A stretch of 64,000 bases of DNA from Pseudoduganella danionis (GCF_009720775.1 NZ_WNKW01000001.1:1240001-1304000), one strand, 5' to 3'; counted from the first letter of the stretch, positions 1 through 8,365 are shown. Notes: a model not told the origin generated them from the letters alone. Made by a program: numbers and translations.

Positions 1-2
1 TG

Positions 3-269
3 TGCGAAGACTTGCGCAGCGAAAAATCGCTGGAAGCGTCGGATACGGCCATCGACGCCATGGCCACCAATATGGTGGTGGTGGCGACTTATTGGCTGTC
101 GTACGAATATGTGCGTAATCCGCGCAAGTACAGCGAGCAGCAATCGATGGCCGATGCGCTGGCGCGCGGCTGCTATCAGGTGCTGTCGCAGATCGGCCCG
201 TATCTGCGCAACGAGACCAGTTTGCTGTTCCAGAAACTGTCCGAAGAATATCTGAAGAAACTCAAGTAG
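3..269 (+). CDS. TetR-type transcriptional regulator, C-terminal part (5' end outside window)
   Basis: The frame is open from the first bases and ends at a TAG at 267-269, so this is the 3' end of a longer gene. The 88 or so visible residues form an alpha-helical segment with a Trp-Leu-Ser-Tyr stretch followed by Arg-Asn-Pro, like the ligand-binding C-terminal half of TetR/AcrR-family repressors. No DNA-binding domain is visible because it would lie upstream. The next gene starts 10 bases downstream, so the two may be co-transcribed. The family call rests on the general pattern only and is moderate; the regulated target cannot be told. Confidence 0.5.
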   Translation, partial: CEDLRSEKSLEASDTAIDAMATNMVVVATYWLSYEYVRNPRKYSEQQSMADALARGCYQVLSQIGPYLRNETSLLFQKLSEEYLKKLK

Positions 270-279
270 GCCGACCTCT

Positions 280-1065
280 ATGGCGTGGACCCCTTTCCCG
301 TATCCCGATCCCGCCTATGTGCAGACGCCGGAAAGTCTGGCGCGCCTGTGGCCCCGTCTACATGCGGGCGACCGCGAGCCCTGGCCCGATAATCCCAAGC
401 TGGTGCAGGCCTGGATCGCCTTCCATGCGGGCGAGTTCGAACATGCTGCGCGCATCGGGCTCGATGTCGGCGTGCCCGGCTATTCGGTGGCGCACAAGGC
501 CATCTGCATCTATGCCCAGTATCTGGAACCGAGTCCGACGAAAAAGCTGGCCACCTTCGAATGCGTGGCTGAACGCTGCGAGCGCCAGCAGCAGGAGCAG
601 CCTGACAATCCGGCTGGCTTTTACTGGCACGCCTATGCACTGGGCCAGTATTCGCAAGGCATTTCGGTGGTCAAGGCGCTGGCCCAGGGGCTGGGTGCCA
701 AGGTGCGCAGTAGCCTGGAAACCACGCTCACGCTGTCGCCCCAGCGCGCCGATGCGCAGGTGGCGTTGGGCATCTACCATGCCGAAATCCTCGACAAGGT
801 GGGGGCGCTGCTGGGCGGCCTGACCTACGGGGTGAAAAAGGAAGAAAGCTATGCGGCGTTCGAACGGGCGCTGGCCCTGACGCCGGACTCGGCCATTGTC
901 AAGGTGCGCTATGCGCGCGCGTTGCAGATGCTGGACGGAAAACGCAAACTGGCCGAAGCGCGTGCCCTGTATCAGGCCGCCGCGCGCTGCGTTGCACTCG
1001 ACGCGCTGGAGCGGCTCGATGCCGATCTGGTAAGACGTCAACTGAATGAGGAAGAAGCGATTTGA
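280..1065 (+). CDS. Tetratricopeptide-repeat-type helical protein
   Basis: This is a 261-residue protein without signal peptide or membrane segment. The C-terminal half (about 120-235) reads as helical TPR-like repeats, with alanine/leucine-spaced helices such as YAAFERALALTPDSA, and a conserved-looking glycine-rich segment near residues 180-190 (KVGALLGGLTYGVKK). TPR proteins are protein-protein scaffolds; no enzyme motif is present. The stop codon overlaps the TTG start of the LOG-family gene, so the two are translationally coupled. The precise role is unknown. Start chosen at ATG 280 just after the preceding gene. Confidence 0.7.
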   Translation: MAWTPFPYPDPAYVQTPESLARLWPRLHAGDREPWPDNPKLVQAWIAFHAGEFEHAARIGLDVGVPGYSVAHKAICIYAQYLEPSPTKKLATFECVAERCERQQQEQPDNPAGFYWHAYALGQYSQGISVVKALAQGLGAKVRSSLETTLTLSPQRADAQVALGIYHAEILDKVGALLGGLTYGVKKEESYAAFERALALTPDSAIVKVRYARALQMLDGKRKLAEARALYQAAARCVALDALERLDADLVRRQLNEEEAI

Positions 1066-1604
1066 AAGCGATTTGTGTGTATTGCGGTGCCAATCCCGGC
1101 CATGATGCCCGCTATGCGGAAGCCGCCCGTGCACTGGGACGGGCCATGGTGGAACAGAATCTGGCACTGGTGTACGGTGGCGGCAATGTCGGCCTGATGG
1201 GCGTGATAGCCGACGAAGTGCTCAAGTACGGTGGCGAAGTGACGGGCGTGATCCCCACCGCGCTGGTCGAGCGTGAAGTGGGGCATACCGGCCTGACGCG
1301 CCAGTTCATCGTCAAGGATATGCATGAACGCAAAGCCATGATGGCCAGTCTGGCCGATGGTTTCATTGCCATGCCGGGTGGCATGGGCACGCTGGAAGAA
1401 CTGTTCGAAATGCTGACCTGGTCGCAGCTAGGCATACACCGCAAGCCCGTGGGCCTGCTGAATGTGGCGGGCTTTTACGACCAGCTAGCCGGCTTCATCA
1501 GCCACGCCAGCGCGCAAGGCTTTATTCGCCCCGAACATGTGGCATTGATGCAGCTAGAGGCCGAGCCGGAACATCTGCTGCGGCGCTTGAGCCAAGCTAA
1601 ATAG
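1062..1604 (+). CDS. LOG family protein (cytokinin riboside 5'-monophosphate phosphoribohydrolase type)
   Basis: A 180-residue Rossmann-fold protein of the LOG/TIGR00730 family. The hallmark PGGMGTLEE motif lies at residues 105-113, and the N-terminal VYCGAN and middle GGGNVGLMG segments match the nucleotide-binding part. Family members release free base from nucleoside 5'-monophosphates (AMP or cytokinin nucleotides), with the PGG-GT-E motif binding the phosphate and catalysing. It starts with TTG at 1062, overlapping the TGA of the upstream TPR gene by four bases. It is cytosolic. In bacteria the true substrate is often unproven, so I name the family and not a pathway. Confidence 0.88.
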   Translation: MKAICVYCGANPGHDARYAEAARALGRAMVEQNLALVYGGGNVGLMGVIADEVLKYGGEVTGVIPTALVEREVGHTGLTRQFIVKDMHERKAMMASLADGFIAMPGGMGTLEELFEMLTWSQLGIHRKPVGLLNVAGFYDQLAGFISHASAQGFIRPEHVALMQLEAEPEHLLRRLSQAK

Positions 1605-1762
1605 TCCGGTCTGAATAATTCAAATTTTCGGCGCTTTAGCACGCCACAGCTACCGTCGCTAGGCCACCGCGAGCTGAGGCCGCAATAACCGAATCGCAAG
1701 CAGAGCCTAAAGAAGCCGCAGCTTCCGCAAGATCATGTGCAGGCTGCGGCCACAGCCGCAAA
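1602..1762. repeat. 161-bp repeat, copy 1 (insertion-sequence remnant)
   Basis: This stretch begins at the very end of the LOG gene (TAGTCYGGTCTGAATAATTC) and recurs at 2972-3132 in the same orientation with roughly 14 differences counted by eye. Each copy is followed by degraded sequence that also matches between copies (for example TTCTTCAAGCT plus ATGCGCTTGTATT at about 1829-1860 and 3558-3594). The two copies therefore look like ends of the same insertion sequence. Confidence 0.75.
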
Positions 1763-2110
1763 GCCGCTGGCAATTTCGTGGTTTGCCGTTCTACGTCGCG
1801 CCATACTCGTACGATCACCGTTCTCAATTTCTTCAAGCTAGCAACCATGCGCTTGTATTGAAGAGGGAAAGTGCGGAGCCCACTTCTGCTCCAAGATTTG
1901 CCAGTCGATGTGCTGCGCCAGACCGGCCAGTGGATGCTGCAGATTTACCAGCTCATCCAGTCGTTGGCGGAACATCTCATGGCTTTGCGATCCGGCTGAC
2001 TTTGGTCCCATTTAACGCTCGGAAATTTGCAAGGAATCGCTCCTATTTAACGAAACCTTGCAATTCTCGCCAGCGGCTTTTCATCGACGCGCCTTTAGAT
2101 TCAGGCTCCG
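1763..2110 (-). pseudogene. Degraded insertion-sequence remnant, copy 1
   Basis: No intact gene is present here. Short reading frames exist but have no family resemblance. Around 1829-1860 the DNA matches 3558-3594 of the second remnant, which carries recognisable transposase fragments on the minus strand, so this is probably a shorter, more decayed copy of the same element. The stretch from about 2110 to 2233 is AT-rich and forms the leader of the following PEP-CTERM gene. Confidence 0.45.
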
Positions 2111-2233
2111 CTTAATTGTTCAGCACGGGCTGGATAAATAATAAAAAAATATATAATTTTTTAGACAATTAAATTGTACAATTACTACGCATCATCTTTG
2201 GAATCTAAACTAATAGCAAACAGGGGAAGCCAA

Positions 2234-2782
2234 ATGAGAAGTTTTGCGTTCGCAGCAATGGTGTTGTCTTTTGCAACAGTGGCCCAAGCACAAATTATTA
2301 ATTCATCGACTCCGATCCCAAATTCAAACGTACTCATTAACCTGAACAATAGCGGTCTTGATTGGGTTTACGCAGGTCCGATCGGACCGAATGAATGGGG
2401 AGTAGGGAATATTCAACCTGCATCCTATCGGGCTGCTGAAGGATGGCGTGTTGCAACCGCGGCCGAGTGGGCAAATCGTCCCGTATGGACAGATTTTATT
2501 GTGCCGGGACACACTGTGCTAGCACAGGCAGGTTTCAACGATCATAGTGCTTACCGCTTCGCATCAGAATATTGGGGTAATTTTTATCATGTCGATATAA
2601 ACGATTATGCTCGAGGCATTGTAACGGACGGTGTCAACGGTAATCTGTCCTTCAGCGTACCTGAAACGATTTATGTCCGTAATACTATAATGGGGGCAGT
2701 TCCTGAACCAGACGCCTTCGCCATGTTGGCAGCAGGTTTGGGCATGATTGGATACACGTTGCGCCGCCGCCGTCAGGCTTGA
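2234..2782 (+). CDS. PEP-CTERM anchored secreted protein
   Basis: A 182-residue exported protein. It starts at ATG 2234 behind an AGGGGA ribosome-binding site and has a signal peptide (MRSFAFAAMVLSFATVAQA). The C-terminus is a classic PEP-CTERM sorting signal: VPEP, then a hydrophobic helix, then an RRRR cluster at the end. Such signals are processed by exosortase (EpsH-type) systems linked to exopolysaccharide production; no exosortase lies in this window. The body has many aromatic and Asn residues and resembles no enzyme I know. The gene has lower GC than its neighbours and sits between two IS remnants, which suggests transfer. An upstream in-frame ATG at 2174 is less likely because it lacks a signal peptide directly after it. 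Confidence 0.8.
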   Translation: MRSFAFAAMVLSFATVAQAQIINSSTPIPNSNVLINLNNSGLDWVYAGPIGPNEWGVGNIQPASYRAAEGWRVATAAEWANRPVWTDFIVPGHTVLAQAGFNDHSAYRFASEYWGNFYHVDINDYARGIVTDGVNGNLSFSVPETIYVRNTIMGAVPEPDAFAMLAAGLGMIGYTLRRRRQA

Positions 2783-2818
2783 TAAATAACTCACCAACAA
2801 TTGTGAACCTCGATCATG

Positions 2819-2853
2819 AATACCATCCAGTTTCGATTGGATGGTATTTTTTT
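2819..2853 (+). terminator. Rho-independent terminator of the PEP-CTERM gene
   Basis: An 11-bp stem (AATACCATCCA / TGGATGGTATT) with a short loop is followed by a run of eight T residues. Confidence 0.88.
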
Positions 2854-2971
2854 TGGGCTTCGTTGCAGTGAAGTGTGAAAATTTTTTAACTAAAAGTCTA
2901 AGTGTATCAGTTAAAAGTTAAGATACTAATCGTCGAGCGACCATCCTCGGCTCAACTACAAAACAGATAAG

Positions 2972-3132
2972 TAGTCTGGTCTGAATAATTCAAATTTTCG
3001 GCGCTTTAGTACGCCATAGCAACCGTCGCTAGGCCACCGCGAGCTGAGGCTGCAATAACCGAGTTGCAAGCAGAGCCAAAAGAAGCCGCAGCTTCCGCAG
3101 GATCATTTACAGGTTGTGACCACAGCCGCAAA
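2972..3132. repeat. 161-bp repeat, copy 2 (insertion-sequence remnant)
   Basis: Second copy of the 1602-1762 sequence in the same orientation, about nine tenths identical by eye. The stretch 2854-2971 before it is AT-rich and holds no gene I can support. Confidence 0.75.
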
Positions 3133-3736
3133 GCAGCGCGTGGAAGGCGTCACCTTCTGTCCCGTGCTGCCAATTGCCTCGCAGCCGTCATGCGTTCTTC
3201 ATGTGCCCGATGGCCGGTTCGAACGCGCTGCGACGCCGCGATAGTCCAGGTCGACAAACAGTGCTTTGGGCTGGATCTCAGTCAGGATCGCCACTTGCTC
3301 CAGCGTCTCAAATAAGGCGTGCCCGTCATAGAGGTTGCCAGCTATGCTGTGCATGCCGACCATCGGGCCTTCTGTGCGTGGTGGCGACTGAGACCTTGAC
3401 AACGAATTCGTAAGGTTGTGCGATTTACCCCAGGCGATGCACTCAGCTTCGGGCGTTGCAGGCTGTACAGCTTGCTCTTGTCGCACTGCTTCTGCGTTAG
3501 CAGTCACTTGGCCTTGGCAAGCAGATTGGCCGCCTTTCCTTGCAAAGCCGCTGTTTTCAACTTCTTCAAGCTGGCACGCATGCGCTTGTATTGCTTGGCG
3601 TGGGCTTAGCGCTCGATTTGCGCGGGCAGCTCGGGTGCTTCTCGGTCGTAGTTCTGACGCAGCGCCAGGCCGCTTGGGGCGATTCGGCCACCCTAATGGT
3701 TTGCATCAGCATCCATTTGTGGCAGCCCTGTAGGAA
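3133..3736 (-). pseudogene. Degraded IS5-superfamily transposase
   Basis: On the minus strand the stretch 3200-3507 reads as a transposase fragment with the segment HSIAGNLYDGHALFETLEQV followed by a DLDYRGV motif, which resembles the catalytic-domain region of IS5/IS1182-type DDE transposases (usually H-GNPYDGHTL ... DRGYRG). The frame is broken on both sides, and further matching sequence (LKKLK and LQGKAANL-type residues) lies near 3510-3600 in another frame. It is clearly inactive. It abuts the end of the metallopeptidase gene. Confidence 0.6.
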
Positions 3737-4267
3737 TTAGTTGGATGCGGTCGAACTTGCGTCCCAGAGTTTGCTGCCGCCATTGTCGAGGTGGGTCAGG
3801 TAGAGGCGCAAGTCGAATTCGTACTGGTGGTAATTCGGTTCCATATGCGTGCATAGCTGGTAGAACGCCTTGTCGTGCTGCTTTTCCTTCAGGTGGGCCA
3901 GCTCGTGCACGGCGATCATGGTGAGGAATTCCATAGGCACGGCCTTGAACATGGTGGCGACGCGGATTTCATGCTTGGCCTTGAGCTTGCCGCCCTGGAC
4001 GCGGGCGATGGCCGTATGCAGGCCTAGCGCATGGTTGATCACGTGGATCTTGCTATCGTATTCCACCTTGTTGACCGGTTCCGCATTGCGCAGATAGGCG
4101 CTGCGCAGTTCCTGCACATAGTTGTACAGCGCCTTGTCGGTGCGGTAGTCGTGCGCCTTGCCGTAGCGGCTGTTGAGTACAGTGGCCAGCTTGTCCTGCG
4201 CGATCAGTTGCGCTACCTGGCTCTGGGTCTGTTCGGAATAGGCACTCAGGTACTTCAGGCGGGACAT
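3737..4267 (-). CDS. YgjP-type (M48/SprT-like) metal-dependent hydrolase
   Basis: A 176-residue cytosolic protein with the zinc-binding motif HELAHLKEKQHDKAFYQ near residues 122-138. This is HExxH-like (HELAH) with a third histidine downstream and the C-terminal C-HMEPNY element of YgjP/WLM-like proteases. E. coli YgjP is a predicted metallopeptidase of unknown substrate. The gene is transcribed leftwards, divergently from modA, across a 122-bp gap holding the ModE box. The stop lies immediately next to IS remnant sequence, so the last few residues could have been altered by the insertion. Confidence 0.75.
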   Translation of the reverse strand: MSRLKYLSAYSEQTQSQVAQLIAQDKLATVLNSRYGKAHDYRTDKALYNYVQELRSAYLRNAEPVNKVEYDSKIHVINHALGLHTAIARVQGGKLKAKHEIRVATMFKAVPMEFLTMIAVHELAHLKEKQHDKAFYQLCTHMEPNYHQYEFDLRLYLTHLDNGGSKLWDASSTASN

Positions 4268-4344
4268 GGGGCGGACCAGAAATTATCGAGGCGTGAATGT
4301 ACCACAGCCGCCGGGGCTGGCGCTAAAAGCACGGTTTTTTCAAT

Positions 4345-4368
4345 CGCTATATAATCGCGTATATTACG
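4345..4368 (+). promoter_or_regulatory. ModE-type operator upstream of modA
   Basis: The sequence CGCTATAT, seven bases, then TATATTACG forms the imperfect palindrome typical of the molybdate-responsive ModE box. It sits 22 bases before the modA start and the operon also encodes ModE, so molybdate-dependent self-repression is the likely logic. The site would cover the modA promoter. Confidence 0.7.
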
Positions 4369-4389
4369 ATTCTTGCCATAGGAAAACAC

Positions 4390-5145
4390 ATGTCCCGCCC
4401 TCGATTGAAGTTGGCTTGCGCAGCAGTCCTGAGTTTGGCTTTGACGCCCGTCTGGGCCGCTGATCTGATGGTGTCGGCCGCTGCCAGCCTCAGTAATGCC
4501 TTCAAGGAAATCGGCTCGGCTTACGAAAAGCTGCACGCCGGCGATAAAGTGCAGTTCAACTTTGCGGCCTCGGACCCGCTGGTGCAGCAGATCGCCAAGG
4601 GGGCGCCAGTCGATGTGTTTGCTTCCGCCGATCAGGAGGCTATGGATAAGGCGGAGGGCCTGAAGTTGCTGGCGGCAGCGAGCCGGCGCAACTTCGCCAG
4701 CAATACCTTGGTGCTGATCCGGCCGGGCGATAGTAAAGTCGCGCTGGGTGGTGTACGCGATCTGGCTCAGGCGGCGGTACAACGTATCGCCATCGGGAAT
4801 CCCGCCAGCGTGCCGGCAGGCCGCTACACGCAGCATGCCATGGAGCAGGCCGGCCTGTGGAGCGGGATCAGCAACAAGCTGATCTACGGCACTTCGGTGC
4901 GCCAGTGTCTCGATTACGTGGCCAGAGGCGAGGTCGATGCCGGCTTTGTCTATGCCACGGATGCGGCGCTGTTCAAGGACAAGGTACAGGTGGTGGCCAC
5001 GGTGCCGACGGAAACGCCGGTGACCTATCCGATCGCCGTGATCGCCGGCAGTGCACAGCCTCAGGCGGCACGCCAGTTTGTCGAGTTCGTGCAATCGGCG
5101 TCTGGGCAGGCCATCCTGCTCCGTTACGGTTTCGGTCGGCCGTAA
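4390..5145 (+). CDS. modA: Molybdate ABC transporter, periplasmic binding protein
   Basis: A 251-residue precursor with a signal peptide ending in VWA-A. The mature part opens with the ModA signature SAAASLSNAFKEIG and continues with FNFAASDPLVQQI and GAPVDVFASAD, the segments that line the oxyanion pocket. ModA captures molybdate or tungstate in the periplasm and hands it to ModB. Length is normal for the family. The modB start follows the stop directly (TAA then ATG), so they are one operon. Start at ATG 4390 gives the proper signal peptide. Confidence 0.95.
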   Translation: MSRPRLKLACAAVLSLALTPVWAADLMVSAAASLSNAFKEIGSAYEKLHAGDKVQFNFAASDPLVQQIAKGAPVDVFASADQEAMDKAEGLKLLAAASRRNFASNTLVLIRPGDSKVALGGVRDLAQAAVQRIAIGNPASVPAGRYTQHAMEQAGLWSGISNKLIYGTSVRQCLDYVARGEVDAGFVYATDAALFKDKVQVVATVPTETPVTYPIAVIAGSAQPQAARQFVEFVQSASGQAILLRYGFGRP

Positions 5146-5835
5146 ATGCTGGCGAGTTTGATGGCCGAGCCTGCCTGGATCGCGTTGCGCCTGTCGCTCA
5201 AGGTGGCGCTGTGGGCTACCCTGATCGACCTGGTGCTCGGCGTGGCATTGGGCTATCTGCTGGCACGCAAACGCTTTGTCGGGCGCGAACTGCTGGATGC
5301 CTTGCTGACCTTGCCGATGGTGATGCCGCCGACCGTGCTCGGCTATTACCTGCTGGTGCTGATAGGCCGCCATGGTCCGCTCGGTGCGTTCTTGCAGCAA
5401 GTGCTGGGCATACAGCTGATCTTTACCTGGCAGGCCGCCGTGATCGCTGCGGCCGTGGTGGCATTTCCGCTGGTGCTGAAGGGCGCGCGGGCAGCGTTCG
5501 AGGCGGTCGATACGCAGCTGGAACAGGCGGCCTATGTGCTGGGCTTGTCGCCGTTCGCGGTGTTTTTGCGGGTCACGCTGCCACTGGCCTGGCGTGGCGT
5601 GCTGGGCGGGACCTTGCTGGCGTTTGCCCGTTCCATGGGCGAGTTTGGCGCCACCCTGATGGTGGCAGGCAGCATACCCGGTAAAACCCAGACACTGTCG
5701 ATCGCCGTGTACGAAGCCGTGCAGGCGGGGCAGGACGATACGGCCAATCTGCTGGTGCTGATTACTTCTCTGGTTTGTATCGTGGTGCTGGTCAGTGCCA
5801 ACAAACTGACGCCGAACCGAACCTCGCAGGCCTGA
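5146..5835 (+). CDS. modB: Molybdate ABC transporter permease
   Basis: A 229-residue inner-membrane protein with about five to six hydrophobic segments. The EAA-like coupling loop ends in the LAWRGVLGGTLLAFARSMGE signature typical of ModB, and PMVMPPTVLGYYLL near residue 58 is also diagnostic. It forms the transmembrane channel of the ModABC transporter. It starts directly after the modA stop and ends two bases before modC. Confidence 0.95.
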   Translation: MLASLMAEPAWIALRLSLKVALWATLIDLVLGVALGYLLARKRFVGRELLDALLTLPMVMPPTVLGYYLLVLIGRHGPLGAFLQQVLGIQLIFTWQAAVIAAAVVAFPLVLKGARAAFEAVDTQLEQAAYVLGLSPFAVFLRVTLPLAWRGVLGGTLLAFARSMGEFGATLMVAGSIPGKTQTLSIAVYEAVQAGQDDTANLLVLITSLVCIVVLVSANKLTPNRTSQA

Positions 5836-5836
5836 T

Positions 5837-6538
5837 ATGACACTCGACGTTGATATAAGCAAGATGCTGGAAGCGGCCGGGCGCCGCTTCACGCTGCAGG
5901 CACGCTTCCGCTCGGACAGCCAGCGCGTGGTGATTTATGGCGCCTCCGGTGCCGGCAAAAGCATGCTGTTGAAAGCGCTGGCGGGGCTGGTGACGCCGGA
6001 TCAGGGGCGCATCGAGCTGGGCGGGCGCTGCCTGTATGCATCGGCGCAGGGCATCAATCTGCCGCCGCAGCAGCGCGAACTGGCGTATCTGTTCCAGGAC
6101 TATGCCCTGTTTCCCCATCTGAACGTGCGGCAGAATATCGCTTTCGGTCTGCAGCGTGGCTGGCGTAACCCGTCCAGCCAGACTGCACACGCTACGGTAC
6201 GCCACTGGCTAGCCGCGCTGGAACTGGATACGGTGGCAGGACAGATGCCGCATCAGCTGTCGGGCGGTCAGCGCCAGCGGGTGGCACTGGCGCGCGCCCT
6301 GGCGGCTGCACCGCGTGCCTTGCTGCTCGATGAGCCGTTTGCCGCGCTCGATCCGGCGCTCCGTCAGCGCATGCGGGCCGAACTCGATAAGCTACAGCGG
6401 CAGCTGGGCATCCCCATGCTGCTGATCACGCACGATAAAGATGACGTGGAAGCGTTTGGCGATCACCTGCTCAGGATGGAGCAGGGTACACTGGTCGATA
6501 CCGCGCTGGAACTGAAAGGTGTCACATATGAAGGATGA
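5837..6538 (+). CDS. modC: Molybdate ABC transporter ATP-binding protein, short form without TOBE domain
   Basis: A 233-residue ABC ATPase with Walker A GASGAGKS at 35-42, Q-loop in FQDYALFPH, signature LSGGQRQRVA at 141-150, Walker B LLLDEP at 162-167 and a switch histidine in LLITHDKDD. It energises ModB. E. coli ModC is about 350 residues because it carries a C-terminal TOBE (molybdate-binding) domain; this protein ends soon after the nucleotide-binding domain and lacks it. Its 3' end overlaps the start of modE. The missing regulatory domain may be compensated by the TOBE pair in ModE. Confidence 0.92.
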   Translation: MTLDVDISKMLEAAGRRFTLQARFRSDSQRVVIYGASGAGKSMLLKALAGLVTPDQGRIELGGRCLYASAQGINLPPQQRELAYLFQDYALFPHLNVRQNIAFGLQRGWRNPSSQTAHATVRHWLAALELDTVAGQMPHQLSGGQRQRVALARALAAAPRALLLDEPFAALDPALRQRMRAELDKLQRQLGIPMLLITHDKDDVEAFGDHLLRMEQGTLVDTALELKGVTYEG

Positions 6539-7346
6539 GGCGGGCGCGCAGAACGCTGGCATGGCCTTGCAGGGCAATGTCTGGATGACTGTCGATGGGC
6601 AGAAACTGGGCGGACGGGAACGCATGGATCTGCTTGCGGCGATAGCCGAACATGGTTCGATCACGGCGGCCGCCAAGGCGGTCGGGCTGAGCTACAAGGG
6701 CGCCTGGGATGCCATCGAAGCGATGAATAATCTGGCTGGCGAAGCCTTGCTGGAGCGGCTGGCGGGGGGCAAAGGCGGCGGTGGCACCCGTTTGACGGCA
6801 CGCGGCCAGCAGCTAGTAAAAAATTTTGCCCAGATAGACGAAGCGCACCGGCGTTTCGTTGCTGCCCTGAGTAGCCAGTCGCATGCGCTGGCTGATGATC
6901 TTTTGATGATAAGGAATATCACCATGAAGACTAGTGCACGTAATCAGTTCAGTGGCAAAGTCGTTTCGGTACAGCAGGGTGTAGTCAACGACGAAGTCAC
7001 ACTGGGGCTGGCTGGCGGTCAGCAGATCGTTGCCACCATCACGCGCGACAGTAGCGAGAGTCTGGCGCTGGCGCCCGGTGTCAGCGCCTGGGCTTTGATT
7101 AAAGCCAGCTCCATCATCGTGGTGACGGAACCTGAGGGTGCCCGCTTTTCGGCGCGCAACCAGTTGAGCGGCACCGTTAGTCGCGTTCAAGAAGGCGCCG
7201 TCAATACGGAGGTCAGCATAGCGTTGGCAGGGGGCGCCACCATTGCTGCCATCGTTACGCGTGAAAGCGCTATCGCACTGGAACTCACCGTTGGTAAGCC
7301 TGCTACGGCGATTTTCAAGGCGTCCGCCGTCATCCTCGGCACCTGA
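6528..7346 (+). CDS. modE: Molybdate-responsive transcriptional regulator ModE
   Basis: A 272-residue DNA-binding protein. Residues about 20-110 form the winged helix-turn-helix of ModE (LLAAIAEHGSITAAAKAVGL, then SYKGAWDAIEAMN). The C-terminal part contains two tandem Mop/TOBE domains, each opening with SARNQFSGKV or SARNQLSGTV and containing a V-EV-LAGG core, which bind molybdate. With molybdate bound, ModE represses transport genes. ATG 6528 is preferred over the upstream in-frame GTG 6519 because an AAAGGTG ribosome-binding site precedes it. It overlaps modC by 11 bases. Confidence 0.93.
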   Translation: MKDEAGAQNAGMALQGNVWMTVDGQKLGGRERMDLLAAIAEHGSITAAAKAVGLSYKGAWDAIEAMNNLAGEALLERLAGGKGGGGTRLTARGQQLVKNFAQIDEAHRRFVAALSSQSHALADDLLMIRNITMKTSARNQFSGKVVSVQQGVVNDEVTLGLAGGQQIVATITRDSSESLALAPGVSAWALIKASSIIVVTEPEGARFSARNQLSGTVSRVQEGAVNTEVSIALAGGATIAAIVTRESAIALELTVGKPATAIFKASAVILGT

Positions 7347-7419
7347 CTCCGCACGGTGGCTGCTTGCTCACACCTCGGGCAATAGTGCGGAATCTGGCGG
7401 AAAGGAAGAGGGGATGGGC

Positions 7420-7782
7420 TTAGTGGCTGGCAGCCTTGCTGCTCTGACGGCTGGCGCTCTTGCTGGTTTGCTCGGAACTGCCCTGGCCTGCGCTGCTGCC
7501 GGCGGCCTGCTGGGCCTTGGCCCGGGCAGCCGACTGCCGGCTTTCCCCGCCTTTGCGGCCTATGGTGGCCATGTGGGCGCGGTCGCGGCTGACGGCTTCG
7601 CCGCCTTTCTGGCCCGCCCGGCGCGCCTCTTCACTGTCGAACTCGTGCGCCGTGCCTTTCTGGTGTGCGGCCTGGCCGCCTTTGCTGGCGATGCTGCGCT
7701 GGGTGGCTTCGTCCATGGCGGCAAAGCCCCGCTTGGCGCTGCTCTTGGGTTTGATGTTTTCATTGCCGGAATTACTGGCCAT
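7420..7782 (-). CDS. KGG-repeat stress-induced protein
   Basis: A 120-residue hydrophilic protein, rich in Ala, Ser, Gln and Lys, with no membrane segment. It contains three Lys-Gly-Gly repeats (IASKGGQAAHQKGTAHEF, RRAGQKGGEAVSRDRAHM, IGRKGGESR). This is the pattern of the KGG family, to which Bacillus GsiB and fungal Con-10 belong; those accumulate in starvation, desiccation or general stress. The tail is a low-complexity, probably disordered Ser/Ala/Gln stretch. A strong AGGAGG site precedes the ATG at 7782. Confidence 0.8.
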   Translation of the reverse strand: MASNSGNENIKPKSSAKRGFAAMDEATQRSIASKGGQAAHQKGTAHEFDSEEARRAGQKGGEAVSRDRAHMATIGRKGGESRQSAARAKAQQAAGSSAGQGSSEQTSKSASRQSSKAASH

Positions 7783-7891
7783 ATGTCCTCCTTGATGGTG
7801 TGGCGACCTTGCGTCGAAGTGGCGGGCAGTGCTCGCTGCCCTGCATGATTAGAGAAGCAAGGTTGACGAAAGTTCCAGTGTGAGGCGGCTT

Positions 7892-8308
7892 TTAGTGGTG
7901 CGTAGCTGATGTTGCCACAGTGGTGTGCACGCTGGCGCGCGGTACAGGGTTGCTGGCCGCTTTGCTGGTTTGCTCCATGCTGCGTTCCAGCGCGGTCAGG
8001 TGTTCGTGCGTCGTCTGCAGCATATTGGAATGGGTCATGCTGAGGATGTCGACCAGTTGCTGCTGGTAGTGCTGCCATGGTTCCAGCGTGGGGCTGAACA
8101 GGCTGGTATCGAGCGGATTGCCCGCTTTGCCGGCCAGCCAGCGGCCGTGATTGTCGCTGAGGTCGGACAGCAGTTCGCGCCCCAGTTGCAGATGCAGTTC
8201 GCTCAGGCGCTGCATGGCGGTGACGATGTGCTGTCCCAGTTGCTGGTACAGCGTGATGAATTGCTCGTAATTGGGCGAGGGCAAGGCGGGTTGCGGCAGC
8301 TTAGGCAT
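7892..8308 (-). CDS. Phasin-like protein
   Basis: A 138-residue, mostly helical, amphipathic protein without signal peptide. The core (YEQFITLYQQLGQHIVTAMQ and following, then LEPWQHYQQQLVDILSMTH) resembles phasin family proteins that coat polyhydroxyalkanoate granules, which are common in Oxalobacteraceae. I chose ATG 8308, preceded by an AGGAG site; an upstream in-frame start at 8431 would add 41 residues of unrelated sequence across a tandem repeat. No polyhydroxyalkanoate synthesis gene is nearby, so the role is inferred. Confidence 0.6.
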   Translation of the reverse strand: MPKLPQPALPSPNYEQFITLYQQLGQHIVTAMQRLSELHLQLGRELLSDLSDNHGRWLAGKAGNPLDTSLFSPTLEPWQHYQQQLVDILSMTHSNMLQTTHEHLTALERSMEQTSKAASNPVPRASVHTTVATSATHH

Positions 8309-8335
8309 GATGGAAGCTCCTGTTGCAGTGGCGGA

Positions 8336-8365
8336 ATACGGCGAGATACGGCGAGATACGGCGAG
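8336..8365. repeat. Three perfect tandem copies of a 10-bp unit
   Basis: ATACGGCGAG occurs three times in a row in the leader of the phasin-like gene. Confidence 0.9.

Noticed and set aside
1735..2115. 126-codon frame after the LOG gene
   Set aside because: It lies in IS remnant DNA and has no family likeness.
4255..5892. Long minus-strand open frame over modA-modB
   Set aside because: Composition is Gln/His/Arg-rich nonsense typical of antisense shadows in high-GC DNA, and both mod genes are certain.
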